The position numbers and the translations under genes were made by a program. The notes beneath the pieces were generated by a model. The model was not told the origin of the DNA. It was given only the letters and a program-made list of their open reading frames with translations, and did not search any database. A DNA stretch of 64,000 bases from Parvibaculum sp046297875 (GTDB lineage Bacteria > Pseudomonadota > Alphaproteobacteria > Parvibaculales > Parvibaculaceae): NCBI RefSeq assembly GCF_046297875.1, contig NZ_JBKBHD010000001.1, positions 1,674,001 through 1,738,000 of the forward strand, given 5' to 3'. Shown in pieces: positions 43,239 through 51,812 of this stretch; the first letter of the stretch is position 1, and each line of letters starts with the position of its first letter.

Positions 43239-44054
43239 ATGACTTCTTCTCTCCAAGGCCGCGTTCTCATCGTGGCGGGCTCGGATTCTGGCGGCGGCGC
43301 CGGTATCCAGGCCGACATCAAATCCGTCACTGCGATGGGCGGCTTCGCCATGACGGCCGTCACCGCCATCACCGTACAGAACACGCTCGGCGTCAGCGCC
43401 ATTCACGAGGTGCCGCTCGATATCGTTGTGGGTCAGATGCGCGCCGTGCTCGACGACCTTGGCGCAGATGCCGTCAAGACCGGCATGCTGCATAGCGCTG
43501 CCATCGTGGAAGCGGTCGCGGAGGAAGTGTCCCGTGGCGAGGCGCTGCTGCCGCTCGTCGTCGATCCCGTCATGGTCGCAAAAGGCGGCGCATCGCTGCT
43601 TGAGGATTCCGCCGTTTCCGCTATCCGCGAAGTGCTGATCCCGCTTGCCGCTCTCGTCACGCCAAATGTACCGGAGGCAGAAGTCCTTACGGGCCGCAAG
43701 ATCGTCGATGTCGAAGGACAGAAGGCGGCGGCGGATGCGCTGCTCGGCCTTGGCGCGGAAGCGGTGCTGCTCAAGGGTGGGCATCTCGCAGGCGATATCA
43801 TCTTCGATGTGCTGGCGACGCAGGAGACGATGCAGGTCTTTTCCTCGCCCCGGATCGACACGCGCCATACGCATGGGACCGGTTGTACGTTGGCCTCCGC
43901 CATCGCGGCGCACATCGCGCAAGGGCTCGATCTCACCGCTGCCGTCGCCACGGCACGAGACTATGTGCATGAGGCGATCCGCACCGCGCCCGGCTTCGGC
44001 AAGGGGCATGGGCCGCTGAATTTTCTTGCGGCCTTCGACGAAGACGAGGACTGA
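43239..44054 (+). CDS. thiD: Bifunctional HMP / HMP-phosphate kinase
   Basis: A 271-residue ribokinase-like enzyme that phosphorylates hydroxymethylpyrimidine twice for thiamin synthesis. Motifs AGSDSGGGAGIQADIK (about 13-28), VDPVMVAKGG, LTPNVPEAEVLTG-like and the anion hole THGTGCTLASAIAA are intact. It lies 30 bases after glmM on the same strand. No TPP riboswitch precedes it, unlike thiC in this window. Confidence 0.92.
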   Translation: MTSSLQGRVLIVAGSDSGGGAGIQADIKSVTAMGGFAMTAVTAITVQNTLGVSAIHEVPLDIVVGQMRAVLDDLGADAVKTGMLHSAAIVEAVAEEVSRGEALLPLVVDPVMVAKGGASLLEDSAVSAIREVLIPLAALVTPNVPEAEVLTGRKIVDVEGQKAAADALLGLGAEAVLLKGGHLAGDIIFDVLATQETMQVFSSPRIDTRHTHGTGCTLASAIAAHIAQGLDLTAAVATARDYVHEAIRTAPGFGKGHGPLNFLAAFDEDED

Positions 44055-44057
44055 TCT

Positions 44058-45488
44058 TCAGGCCGGAACGGCGATCCCGATATGGGCTTCCGAGAGCAGC
44101 GCTGCCACGACATCAAGGCCTCGCTTCAGTTCCTCGCGTTTCTGCGGCTGGCCGATGGCGAGGCGGATATGGCGCGAGGCGCGGTCCATGCGTCCGACCA
44201 TGAAATCCTCGCCCGCCGCAATGGCGATACCGCGCGCCCGCGCTGCTTCGGCAAAGGCATGGGCCCGCCATTCCTGTGGCAGTTCGAGCCAGACATAGAG
44301 AGAGGCTGGATGAGCGGTGAGCCCATGTCCTGCAAGGATCTTTTCGGTCAGCGAATGGCGCTCGCGCATCTCGCGCATGATATTGCCGCAGATTGCCGCC
44401 GCATCGCCGCTCACGATGAGCTGCGCCGCAAGTTCGGCCATGAGCGGCGGTACGGTCTGTCCCTGGCCATGCAGGATCGCGCGGGCGCGCTCCAGCAATG
44501 CGCGTGGCGGTACGAGAAATCCCACGCGGAGGCCACAGCCCGCCGATTTCGCGAGGCTTGTCGCGTACCATGTCCGTTCCGGCGCAAAATGGGCAAGCGG
44601 CAGAGGCCGGTCTTCCACCAGCATCCCGTAAATGTCGTCCTCAATGATCGTGAAATCGTGCCGCTCGGCAATCGCAGCAATCTCGCGCCGCCGCGTCTCG
44701 GACATGATGGCGCTGGTCGGGTTTTGCAGTGTTGGTACGACGAAGAGCGCGGCGGGTTTCAACTCTCGCGCCGCACGGTCGAGCGCGTCTGGCACAAGCC
44801 CCTCATCGTCTAAATCGACCGGCGCGACGCGGCGTCCCATCAGTCCCGCCTGGTTCACCATCGCGTGATAGGTGAGGGCTTCGGTCAGGATGATATCGCC
44901 CGGTTGGGTCGCGCAGAGGATCGCCGTCAGGATCGCCTGCTGCACGCCCGAACAAACCAGCACGTCATCCGCCAGCGGAGCGAAGGGCCCGAGTGCAAGC
45001 CAGGAGGCGGCTGCGGCGCGTTCCGTCTGTCCGCCGCCGGGCCGGATGTAATTGTTGAAGGGCGAGGCGCCAGGACGGGCCGGCAGTTCCGCGAGGATGG
45101 CGCTCATGGCAGCCCCCATGATTTCCGTCTGGCCGGCGGGCGGGGCATAGGCGGCCTTCATTGCCACTTGCGTTGCATCCGGCAGCGTCAGGAAACTCGC
45201 CGAGCCGACTCCCGTATTGCCGCGCTCATGTCCGCCATGACCGCGCACATAGGTGCCGCGGCCAACCTCGCCCGACACCTCGCCGCGCATTGCCGCCAGC
45301 GCATAGGCGCGCGAAACCGTGCCCACCGTCACGCCCAGCGCATAAGCGAGATCGCGCAGCGGCGGGAGCTTCGTTCCGGGCGGCGCCTTCCCTGTCTTCA
45401 CGGCGTCGCGCAACGCATCGGCGATGGCGCGGTAGCGTGGGCCGGGGCGGGCGGCAATGTCGCTCTGGTCGAACGGGAAAATTGTCAT
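44058..45488 (-). CDS. MocR-type transcriptional regulator (GntR-HTH plus aminotransferase domain)
   Basis: A 476-residue MocR/PdxR-like protein. The N-terminal winged helix-turn-helix (RYRAIADALRDAVKTGKAPP, LGVTVGTVSRAYALA) is followed by a fold-type I aminotransferase domain with the PLP-lysine in WYATSLAKSAGCGLRVGF and PTLQNPTSAIMS. Such proteins sense PLP-linked metabolites, for example in vitamin B6, taurine or GABA metabolism. It is divergent from phzF-lysE, with TACAAT half-sites between. The ATG at 45488 has no ribosome-binding site and sits just after a plausible promoter, so the mRNA may be leaderless. Confidence 0.85.
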   Translation of the reverse strand: MTIFPFDQSDIAARPGPRYRAIADALRDAVKTGKAPPGTKLPPLRDLAYALGVTVGTVSRAYALAAMRGEVSGEVGRGTYVRGHGGHERGNTGVGSASFLTLPDATQVAMKAAYAPPAGQTEIMGAAMSAILAELPARPGASPFNNYIRPGGGQTERAAAASWLALGPFAPLADDVLVCSGVQQAILTAILCATQPGDIILTEALTYHAMVNQAGLMGRRVAPVDLDDEGLVPDALDRAARELKPAALFVVPTLQNPTSAIMSETRRREIAAIAERHDFTIIEDDIYGMLVEDRPLPLAHFAPERTWYATSLAKSAGCGLRVGFLVPPRALLERARAILHGQGQTVPPLMAELAAQLIVSGDAAAICGNIMREMRERHSLTEKILAGHGLTAHPASLYVWLELPQEWRAHAFAEAARARGIAIAAGEDFMVGRMDRASRHIRLAIGQPQKREELKRGLDVVAALLSEAHIGIAVPA

Positions 45489-45490
45489 GG

Positions 45491-45603
45491 TTACAATATA
45501 CACATTGAATCTATTTTTGTAGTCAATCATGTTTCAGAAATAGGTACAATAAGAGAAAATTGGCCGGTATCTATGCCTGTTCTCTGAATTGTACCGATAC
45601 AAT
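45491..45603. promoter_or_regulatory. Shared operator region of the MocR regulator and phzF
   Basis: The 131-bp divergent gap is AT-rich and holds four TACAAT half-sites: TTACAAT (45491-45497), GGTACAAT (45543-45550) and the inverted repeat ATTGTA-CCGA-TACAAT (45588-45603). On the minus strand, TTGACT (plus 45521-45526), an 18-bp spacer and TGTATA (plus 45497-45502) could be the regulator's promoter, overlapped by the first site. Confidence 0.6.
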
Positions 45604-45619
45604 TTTATTGGAGATGAAA

Positions 45620-46411
45620 ATGAAAGCAGCGCTCTATCAGGTCGATGCATTCGCGGATTGCGTTTTCGGGGGCAATCCCGCTGCCGTCGTTCCGCTTGAA
45701 AGCTGGCCGGCAGATGCGGTGATGCAGGCGATTGCCGCCGAGAACAATCTCGCGGAAACAGCCTTCATCGTGCCGGAAGGCGAGGGCTACCGGCTGCGCT
45801 GGTTCACGCCCGCCGTCGAGGTCGATCTTTGCGGCCATGCGACGCTCGCCACGGCGCATGTGTTGTTCGCCCATCTTGGTCATGCGAGGCCGGAAATCCG
45901 TTTCGAGACGCGCAGCGGCACGCTCGTCGTGGAGCGCGACGGCGATCTGCTGGCAATGGATTTTCCTGCCGCGAAACCTAAGCCTTATCCCGCGCCCGAC
46001 ACCATTGCCGAGGCTCTGGGGGGCAAGCCGGTCGTCTGGATGAAGACGACGAACCTAATGGCCGTGTTCGGCACGGAGGCGGAAGTCGCGGGTCTTGCTC
46101 CCGATTTTCGCGCGCTTGGCCGGCTGCTCGCGCCGATGAATGCCGGCCTCATCGCCACGGCGCCCGGCAGCGGCGGCATCGATTTCGTCTCGCGCTTCTT
46201 CGCGCCGGTGCATGGTATCGACGAAGACCCCGTCACGGGCTCCGCCCATTGCACCTTGGTTCCCTATTGGGCGAAGAAGCTCGGCAAGAACGATCTCGTC
46301 GCGCGACAGATTTCGAAGCGTGGCGGCACGCTCTGGTGCAGCGATGCGGGCGAGCGCGTCGTCATGCGCGGGCGCTGTGCCGACTACATGAAGGCCGAAA
46401 TTTCATTCTGA
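45620..46411 (+). CDS. PhzF-family isomerase/epimerase
   Basis: A 263-residue PhzF-like protein with a two-lobed diaminopimelate-epimerase fold. MKAALYQVDAFADCVFGGNP is the typical start, the catalytic Glu lies in NNLAETAFIV near 44-46, and VDLCGHATLATAHVL and DEDPVTGSAHC mark the conserved glycine-rich turns of both halves. The natural substrate is unknown. The ATG at 45620 has GGAG 6 bases upstream; an ATG at 45614 overlaps that site. Followed by a LysE exporter. Confidence 0.88.
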   Translation: MKAALYQVDAFADCVFGGNPAAVVPLESWPADAVMQAIAAENNLAETAFIVPEGEGYRLRWFTPAVEVDLCGHATLATAHVLFAHLGHARPEIRFETRSGTLVVERDGDLLAMDFPAAKPKPYPAPDTIAEALGGKPVVWMKTTNLMAVFGTEAEVAGLAPDFRALGRLLAPMNAGLIATAPGSGGIDFVSRFFAPVHGIDEDPVTGSAHCTLVPYWAKKLGKNDLVARQISKRGGTLWCSDAGERVVMRGRCADYMKAEISF

Positions 46412-46435
46412 GTCAGACCTCATGGCAGGTTCGTC

Positions 46436-47038
46436 ATGTTCACCGAAATCCTTTTGTTCGGCGCGCTCTTCATCGCAACGATGAGTTTCACTCCGGGTCC
46501 GGCCAATCTCAGCCTGTTGTCGGTCGGCGCTTCGGTCGGGCTCGGGCGCGCGCTGCCCTATCTCTTTGGCATCTGGGCGGGCGGCTTTTTCGTGATCGTT
46601 GCAGGTGCGCTCGGTCTCGGTGCCCTGTTCGTTGCCTGGCCGCAGGCCTATCTTGCGCTCAAGTTTTTCGGCTTCGCCTACATCTGCTGGCTCGGCTGGA
46701 AGCTCGCCCGGGCGGGCTTCGGCGGCGGTGCACTCGATGTTGCGCCATCCTTCTGGGCCGGGCTGCTGCTCCACCCCGTCAATCCGAAAGCCTATGTGCA
46801 GAACGTGATGGTCTTCACGGCTTTTGTCGCGCCCGCCGCGCCCGCCGCGCCCTACGCGCCGCAGGCGGTGGCGCTGGTATGCGTCTCGATGGCGGCGATG
46901 ATGGCGGCAACCTCGCTCTGGGGCCTTGGCGGCGATGTAATCCGCCGCATCGTGCGTGAGCCACGCATCATGAGGGCGATCGCCGTCATCGCTTCGGCGC
47001 TCATGGTCGCAAGCGTCGGCGCGGCGGTTTCTCTCTGA
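46436..47038 (+). CDS. LysE/RhtB-family amino-acid exporter
   Basis: A 200-residue inner-membrane protein with six hydrophobic segments. N-terminal MSFTPGPANLSLLSVGASVG is the LysE/RhtB signature; FGFAYICWLGWKLAR and LLHPVNPKAYVQN follow. Expected to export an amino acid or derivative. It is 24 bases after phzF and presumably under the same MocR control, so the regulator, the isomerase and the exporter form a small amino-compound handling module. Confidence 0.85.
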   Translation: MFTEILLFGALFIATMSFTPGPANLSLLSVGASVGLGRALPYLFGIWAGGFFVIVAGALGLGALFVAWPQAYLALKFFGFAYICWLGWKLARAGFGGGALDVAPSFWAGLLLHPVNPKAYVQNVMVFTAFVAPAAPAAPYAPQAVALVCVSMAAMMAATSLWGLGGDVIRRIVREPRIMRAIAVIASALMVASVGAAVSL

Positions 47039-47147
47039 CCTGCAGCCGATTCCCGATGAGGCCACATTTGCTGAAATGCTGTTTGCGCGGAATTTCGCGG
47101 CTTCCCGCCTTATTTCGGGCCGCGATTTTCCGTCGCGGGGGTGTCAT

Positions 47148-47176
47148 TTGACTTGGGGTTTGGAGAGGCATATACG
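47148..47176 (+). promoter_or_regulatory. Promoter of serC
   Basis: TTGACT (47148-47153), 17-bp spacer, TATACG (47171-47176). Predicted start near 47183, so the leader is about 50 bases and begins exactly at the structured element. Confidence 0.65.
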
Positions 47177-47183
47177 CAGCGGC

Positions 47184-47230
47184 GGGACACCCCTCCCCAC
47201 CGAGGGGCAGCTATCTGAAAGGGTAGGTTG
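47184..47230 (+). ncRNA. Structured serC leader (candidate serC RNA motif)
   Basis: Two adjacent hairpins fill the leader: CCCCTC (47190-47195) / GAGGGG (47202-47207), and CTATC (47211-47215) / GGTAG (47222-47226). The second stem includes the GGGTAGG ribosome-binding site of serC, so folding would mask it. A serC RNA motif upstream of serC is a known alphaproteobacterial cis-element of unknown ligand; identity here is suggested by place and shape, not by a covariance score. Confidence 0.55.
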
Positions 47231-47233
47231 CAA

Positions 47234-48409
47234 ATGACCGCCATCGAGCGTCCGGCTGTGCGTCCGGCCAATCCGCACTTCTCCTCCGGCCCCTGCGCCA
47301 AGCGCCCCGGCTGGTCCGTCAAAAATCTCGAACAGGCTCTCGTCGGCCGCAGCCACCGGTCGAAACCCGGCAAGGCGCGCATCGTCGAGACGATCGACAA
47401 GACCCGAGCCATTCTCGGTGTGCCTGCGGATTACCGCATCGGCATCGTACCCGCGTCTGATACCGGCGCCGTCGAAATGGCGCTCTGGTCGCTGCTTGGC
47501 GCGCGCGGCGTCGACATGCTCGCCTGGGAAAGCTTCGGCGAAGGCTGGGTCACGGATGTCGTGAAGCAGCTCAAGCTCAAGGATGCACGCGTTCTGAAAG
47601 CGCCTTACGGGCAACTTCCGAACCTTGCGGATGTCAATTTCGACAATGACGTCGTCTTTACCTGGAACGGCACCACCTCCGGCGTGCGCGTGCCGAATGG
47701 CAACTGGATCGCGGATGACCGCAAGGGCCTGACGATCTGCGACGCGACATCCGCCGCCTTCGCGCAGGATCTGCCCTGGGCCAAGCTCGACGTCGTCACC
47801 TATTCCTGGCAGAAGGTGCTGGGCGGCGAAGCCGCGCATGGCATCCTGATCCTCAGTCCCCGCGCCGTCGAACGGCTCGAGAGCTACACGCCCGCCTGGC
47901 CCATGCCCAAGATCTTCCGCATGACCAAGGGCGGCAAGCTCATCGAAGGTATCTTCAAGGGCGAGACGATCAACACGCCGTCCATGATCTGCGTCGAGGA
48001 CTATCTTGATGCGCTGAACTGGGCGGACTCGATCGGCGGGTTGAAGTCACTCATCGGCCGCGCGGACGCCAATGCCGCCGTGATCGCCGAATGGGCGGGC
48101 CGTACGCCTTGGGCCGAGTTCCTTGCCGAGAATGTCGACACCCGTTCCAACACCTCCGTCTGCCTCAAGATCGTGGATCTGCGCGTCACGGCGCTCGACG
48201 AGGAAGCGCAGATCGCCTTTGCGAAGAAGATCGCCGATCTTCTCGACAAGGAAGGTGTCGCCAACGACATCGCAGGCTATCGCGATGCGCCGGCGGGTCT
48301 TCGCATCTGGGCAGGCGCTACGGTCGAAACTTCCGACATGCGCGCGCTGATGCCCTGGCTCGACTGGGCCTTCGCGCAAGCCATCGCCTCGCTCGAAACG
48401 GCGGCCTGA
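47234..48409 (+). CDS. serC: Phosphoserine aminotransferase
   Basis: A 391-residue PLP enzyme of the serine pathway, of the alphaproteobacterial/methanogen-type SerC branch. NPHFSSGPCAKRPGW starts the chain, TSGVRVP and CDATSAAFAQDLPW form the active site, and the PLP lysine is in YSWQKVLGGEAAHG near 195. Converts 3-phosphohydroxypyruvate to phosphoserine; may also serve pyridoxine synthesis. Followed by serA after 123 bases containing a long palindrome. Confidence 0.93.
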   Translation: MTAIERPAVRPANPHFSSGPCAKRPGWSVKNLEQALVGRSHRSKPGKARIVETIDKTRAILGVPADYRIGIVPASDTGAVEMALWSLLGARGVDMLAWESFGEGWVTDVVKQLKLKDARVLKAPYGQLPNLADVNFDNDVVFTWNGTTSGVRVPNGNWIADDRKGLTICDATSAAFAQDLPWAKLDVVTYSWQKVLGGEAAHGILILSPRAVERLESYTPAWPMPKIFRMTKGGKLIEGIFKGETINTPSMICVEDYLDALNWADSIGGLKSLIGRADANAAVIAEWAGRTPWAEFLAENVDTRSNTSVCLKIVDLRVTALDEEAQIAFAKKIADLLDKEGVANDIAGYRDAPAGLRIWAGATVETSDMRALMPWLDWAFAQAIASLETAA

Positions 48410-48437
48410 GGGCCGCAGGCGGCCATATTTCTGCCCG

Positions 48438-48496
48438 CCCCCTCACCCTCCCCACGCCTGATGGCGAGGAGCAAAGCTCCGAGCCGGGTGAGGGGG
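48438..48496. repeat. REP-like palindrome between serC and serA
   Basis: Outer arms CCCCCTCACCC (48438-48448) and GGGTGAGGGGG (48486-48496), with an inner hairpin GGAGC-AAA-GCTCC. The arrangement resembles dispersed intergenic palindromes of alphaproteobacteria; it may also modulate serA expression relative to serC. Confidence 0.6.
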
Positions 48497-48532
48497 AGGG
48501 CGTTCACAAGATCAAATTCAGGGAGCTTTCCC

Positions 48533-50110
48533 ATGCCAAAGGTTCTGATTTCCGACAGCCTGTCCCCCGCCGCCGTACAGATCTTCAAGGATCGCGGTAT
48601 CGAGGTAGATGTGAAGACCGGCCTCGACCGCGACCAGCTTATCGAGATCATCGGCGAATATGACGGTCTCGCCATTCGCTCGGCCACCAAGGTAACGCCG
48701 CCGGTTCTCGCTGCGGCGAAGAAGCTGAAAGTCGTCGGGCGCGCCGGCATCGGCGTCGACAATGTCGACCTTCCGGCTGCGACTGCCGCCGGCGTCATCG
48801 TCATGAACACGCCGTTCGGCAATTCGATCACCACCGCCGAACATGCGATCTCCATGATGCTCTCGCTCGCCCGCGACATTCCGCAGGCCAATGCCTCGAC
48901 CCATGCGGGCAAGTGGGAAAAATCGAAATTCATGGGCGTCGAAGTGACGGGCAAGACGCTCGGCGTCATCGGCTGCGGCAATATCGGCTCCATCGTCGCC
49001 GATCGCGGCCTCGGGCTCCGCATGAAGGTCATCGCCTTCGACCCGTTCCTCACGCCGGAGCGCGCTCAGGATCTGGGCGTCGAGAAGGTCGATCTCGACG
49101 AATTGCTGAAGCGCGCGGATTTCATTACGCTGCACACGCCGCTCACCGACAAGACCCGCAATATCCTAAACGCGGAAAACCTTGCGAAGTGCAAGAAGGG
49201 CGTGCGCATCATCAATTGCGCGCGTGGTGGGTTGATCGTGGAAGCCGATCTCAAGGCCGCCATCGAGAGCGGCCATGTGGCTGGCGCCGCGCTCGACGTT
49301 TTCGAGGAAGAGCCTGCGAAATCGAACCCGCTTTTTGGCATGGAGCAGGTCATCTGCACGCCGCATCTCGGCGCCTCGACCAACGAGGCGCAGGAAAATG
49401 TCGCGCTGCAGGTTGCAGAGCAGATGGCTGACTATCTTCTCACCGGCGCCATCACCAACTCCATCAACGTGCCTTCCGTTTCCGCAGAAGAAGCGCCGAA
49501 GCTGACGCCCTTCCTCACGCTTGCGCAGCAGCTCGGTTCCTTCGCCGGCCAGCTCACCGAGACAGGCATTTCCGCCGTCACCATCGAATATGCGGGCGAA
49601 GTCGCAGAGATGAACACGCGTGTGCTTACCAATGCCGCGCTGACGGGCCTTCTCAAGCCGCAGCTCGAAGACGTGAACATGGTCTCGGCGCCCGTCATCG
49701 CCAAGGATCGCGATATCAAGGTCACGGAAGTCCGGCTGGAGCAGCAGGGCGCCTATGAAACCTATATCCGCCTCATCGTGAAGACGGAACGGCAGGAGCG
49801 CGCAGTGGCAGGCACCGTCTTCTCCGGCGGCCTGCCGCGCATCATCCAGGTGAAGGGCGTGAACATGGAAGCGACGCTTGGCCGCCACATGCTCTATGTC
49901 ACGAATATCGACAAGCCCGGCTTCATCGGTGCGCTTGGCTCGCTGCTCGGCAAGGCGGACATCAACATCGCCAATTTCAATCTCGGCCGCGAGAAGGCCG
50001 GCGGCGACGCGATCTGTCTGATCGAGGTCGATGCGGATGTGCCGGCGAACATACTCGCGGAAATTCAGGCCCTACCGCATGTCGTGCAGGTGAAGGCCCT
50101 GAGCTTCTGA
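48533..50110 (+). CDS. serA: D-3-phosphoglycerate dehydrogenase, long form with ACT domain
   Basis: A 525-residue enzyme making 3-phosphohydroxypyruvate. N-terminal MPKVLISDSLSP, the NAD motif GVIGCGNIGSIV (about 143-154), the catalytic region INCARGGLIVE and TPHLGASTNEAQENVALQ, then the ASB domain (about 320-450) and a C-terminal ACT domain from LYVTNIDKPGFIGALGSLLG that gives serine feedback in many homologues. The start at 48533 has GGGAG upstream. With serC it supplies phosphoserine. Confidence 0.94.
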   Translation: MPKVLISDSLSPAAVQIFKDRGIEVDVKTGLDRDQLIEIIGEYDGLAIRSATKVTPPVLAAAKKLKVVGRAGIGVDNVDLPAATAAGVIVMNTPFGNSITTAEHAISMMLSLARDIPQANASTHAGKWEKSKFMGVEVTGKTLGVIGCGNIGSIVADRGLGLRMKVIAFDPFLTPERAQDLGVEKVDLDELLKRADFITLHTPLTDKTRNILNAENLAKCKKGVRIINCARGGLIVEADLKAAIESGHVAGAALDVFEEEPAKSNPLFGMEQVICTPHLGASTNEAQENVALQVAEQMADYLLTGAITNSINVPSVSAEEAPKLTPFLTLAQQLGSFAGQLTETGISAVTIEYAGEVAEMNTRVLTNAALTGLLKPQLEDVNMVSAPVIAKDRDIKVTEVRLEQQGAYETYIRLIVKTERQERAVAGTVFSGGLPRIIQVKGVNMEATLGRHMLYVTNIDKPGFIGALGSLLGKADINIANFNLGREKAGGDAICLIEVDADVPANILAEIQALPHVVQVKALSF

Positions 50111-50133
50111 GCCTTTTTGGTTGCGAAATCCGG

Positions 50134-50166
50134 TATGGCGGGCGATGTGCCCGCCATATTCATTTT
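50134..50166 (+). terminator. Intrinsic terminator of serA
   Basis: Ten-base-pair perfect stem TATGGCGGGC (50134-50143) / GCCCGCCATA (50149-50158), followed by TTCATTTT. Confidence 0.75.
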
Positions 50167-50242
50167 GGACCGGGTAATTCTTTCTTAACCATCAAAGTCC
50201 GAGACTTGCCCCCGGGGTCGACGTGAATTGCCGGGGGGCAAG

Positions 50243-50737
50243 ATGGATTATCAGGGGCATGGTTTCCGCGACCCGAGGCTTGCGTATCTTTTCGACTATT
50301 GGCGCTCAAAAAAGGGTGAGCGCATTGCCGCGTCCCGCACAGATCTGCTGCCGTCCGAGATAAAGCATTTCCTGCCGATCATGAATCTGATCGACGTGCG
50401 GCGCGATCCGCTACGATTTCGTCACCGGCTTGTCGGAACGGAAATTGTCGACCGGCTGGGCCGCGATGTGACAGGCGAGCTTGTGTCGGCCGAACTTTAC
50501 GGGCCCGCCTATGAAAGGGTGTTTGAAGGCCTCAAAGCGGTGGCCGAAGAAGTGAGGCCCTATCGCCGTCTCACACGACTGTCCTGGTACGATCGCAGCT
50601 GGCTCTCGGTGGAGTCCCTCGAACTGCCGCTCATCGACAGCGGCGGTGAGGTCAACATGATCCTGCGCGCCGCCAGCCATTTCAGCGCCGCACAACATGA
50701 CGGCCGGGATTGCGAGGTCTGGCCGCTCGCAGCGTGA
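50243..50737 (+). CDS. PAS_5-domain protein
   Basis: A 164-residue cytoplasmic protein composed of one PAS-like domain of the alphaproteobacterial PAS_5 family. DPRLAYLFDYWRSKKGERIAA, SRTDLLPSEIKHFLPIMNLI, LRFRHRLVGTEIVDRLGRDV and the closing LPLIDSGGEVNMIL are typical. No output domain is attached, so it may sense a ligand and act through a partner. The ATG at 50243 has GGGGGG close upstream. Stands alone after serA. Confidence 0.8.
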   Translation: MDYQGHGFRDPRLAYLFDYWRSKKGERIAASRTDLLPSEIKHFLPIMNLIDVRRDPLRFRHRLVGTEIVDRLGRDVTGELVSAELYGPAYERVFEGLKAVAEEVRPYRRLTRLSWYDRSWLSVESLELPLIDSGGEVNMILRAASHFSAAQHDGRDCEVWPLAA

Positions 50738-50742
50738 TCCCG

Positions 50743-51414
50743 CTAGTCCGGCTTGTTGCAGTCTGGAATCCGCAAGCCTTCCGGCAGGATGGTCGTGGCG
50801 TCGCCGCAGGCCGTCGCGAGCTGCTCGTTGGTCAGTCCGTGAACCCGCGTGAAATTCGCGCCACGGAAATCTCCGCCCGAAATGTCCACGCGGCCCAGAT
50901 AGGCATGATCGAAGCGGGCGCCGCGCGCATCGACATTCTTCAGCGACAAGCCATTCACATATTCGAGGATGCGCAGGTTCGCGCCGCGCAGATCCGCGCC
51001 GGTGAAATCGGCGTTATGGACGCGCACGGCATCGAGCCGTGTGTTGCGGAGAACGGCATTGCGGAAACTTGCCCTTGTCAGCTCCGAACCTGCGAGATTT
51101 GAACCGCTGAGGTCCGCGCCGTCGAGTTTCGCACGGGTGAGATGGATACCCGTCATGTCGGAGCCGCGCAACTTGGCGCCCGTCAGGTCGGTTCGCTGAA
51201 AGGCGGCGAGGCGTAGGAAGGAGCCGTCCAGATTTGCGCCGCGCAGATTGCAGCCTTCGCAATTGATGATGATCTTGAACTGCTTTTCGGCAATTTCCGC
51301 GACAAGGGCATCGACTTCCGGCGTGGATTGCACCTCGGCTTTCGCGGCGAATGCAACAAGCGAAACAAGCGCGGCGGCCAGCAATACGCGCGGCAGCAAG
51401 AAAAGTCTGGTCAT
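50743..51414 (-). CDS. Exported pentapeptide-repeat protein
   Basis: A 223-residue protein with an N-terminal signal (LLPRVLLAAALVSLVAFAAKA) and about 18 pentapeptide units A(D/N)LxX from residue 55 to 190, for example GANLDG, GADLSGSNLAG and GADLRGANL, which would form a right-handed quadrilateral helix. Two cysteines (INCEGCNL) lie just before the repeats and a third and fourth (ACGD, DCNK) after them. Export makes a gyrase-targeting role unlikely. Third gene of the operon pirin-osmC-pentapeptide protein, with a 6-base gap to osmC. Confidence 0.83.
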   Translation of the reverse strand: MTRLFLLPRVLLAAALVSLVAFAAKAEVQSTPEVDALVAEIAEKQFKIIINCEGCNLRGANLDGSFLRLAAFQRTDLTGAKLRGSDMTGIHLTRAKLDGADLSGSNLAGSELTRASFRNAVLRNTRLDAVRVHNADFTGADLRGANLRILEYVNGLSLKNVDARGARFDHAYLGRVDISGGDFRGANFTRVHGLTNEQLATACGDATTILPEGLRIPDCNKPD

Positions 51415-51420
51415 CCTGTC

Positions 51421-51810
51421 CTACTCGAACCTCGTCGTGATGGGCGTGCCGCGTTTCAGCGTTTTCGTCACTGGCGTCTTTTCGATGATATCGCGGATGC
51501 GCCCCATCTGCTCTTCCGTCAGCTTTTCGCTGAAGCCTATCACACGTTCGATCTTCTCATTGCCATCCTTGTCGCGGGAAAAGGTCAGGTCCGCCGTGAT
51601 GGTGCCGAGCGTCCAGCCCTTGCGATCGGCATATAGCCGCAGCGTCGCCGAGGAGCAGGCGGCAAGTGAGGCAAGCAGCAATTCGTAAGGTGCGGGGCCC
51701 CGGTCGGTGCCATGATTGTTCAGCGGTTCGTCCGCCGTCAGCCGGTGCTGGCGCGCCTCGATTTCCTGATAGACGCCTTCATGGCTCACAAGATGCACAT
51801 GCGTCGCCAT
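51421..51810 (-). CDS. OsmC-family protein
   Basis: A 129-residue OsmC/Ohr-like protein. EPLNNHGTDRGPAPYELLLASLAACSSATLRLYA contains the first family cysteine within LAACSSA; the second reactive cysteine of true Ohr/OsmC peroxidases is not evident, so peroxidase activity is doubtful. The start at 51810 has GGAGAGG upstream. Two bases separate it from the pirin stop, indicating co-expression. Confidence 0.85.
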   Translation of the reverse strand: MATHVHLVSHEGVYQEIEARQHRLTADEPLNNHGTDRGPAPYELLLASLAACSSATLRLYADRKGWTLGTITADLTFSRDKDGNEKIERVIGFSEKLTEEQMGRIRDIIEKTPVTKTLKRGTPITTRFE

Positions 51811-51812
51811 GA

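Noticed and set aside
48421..48510. CRISPR-like repeat
   Set aside because: Only one palindromic unit; no spaced direct repeats occur anywhere in the window.
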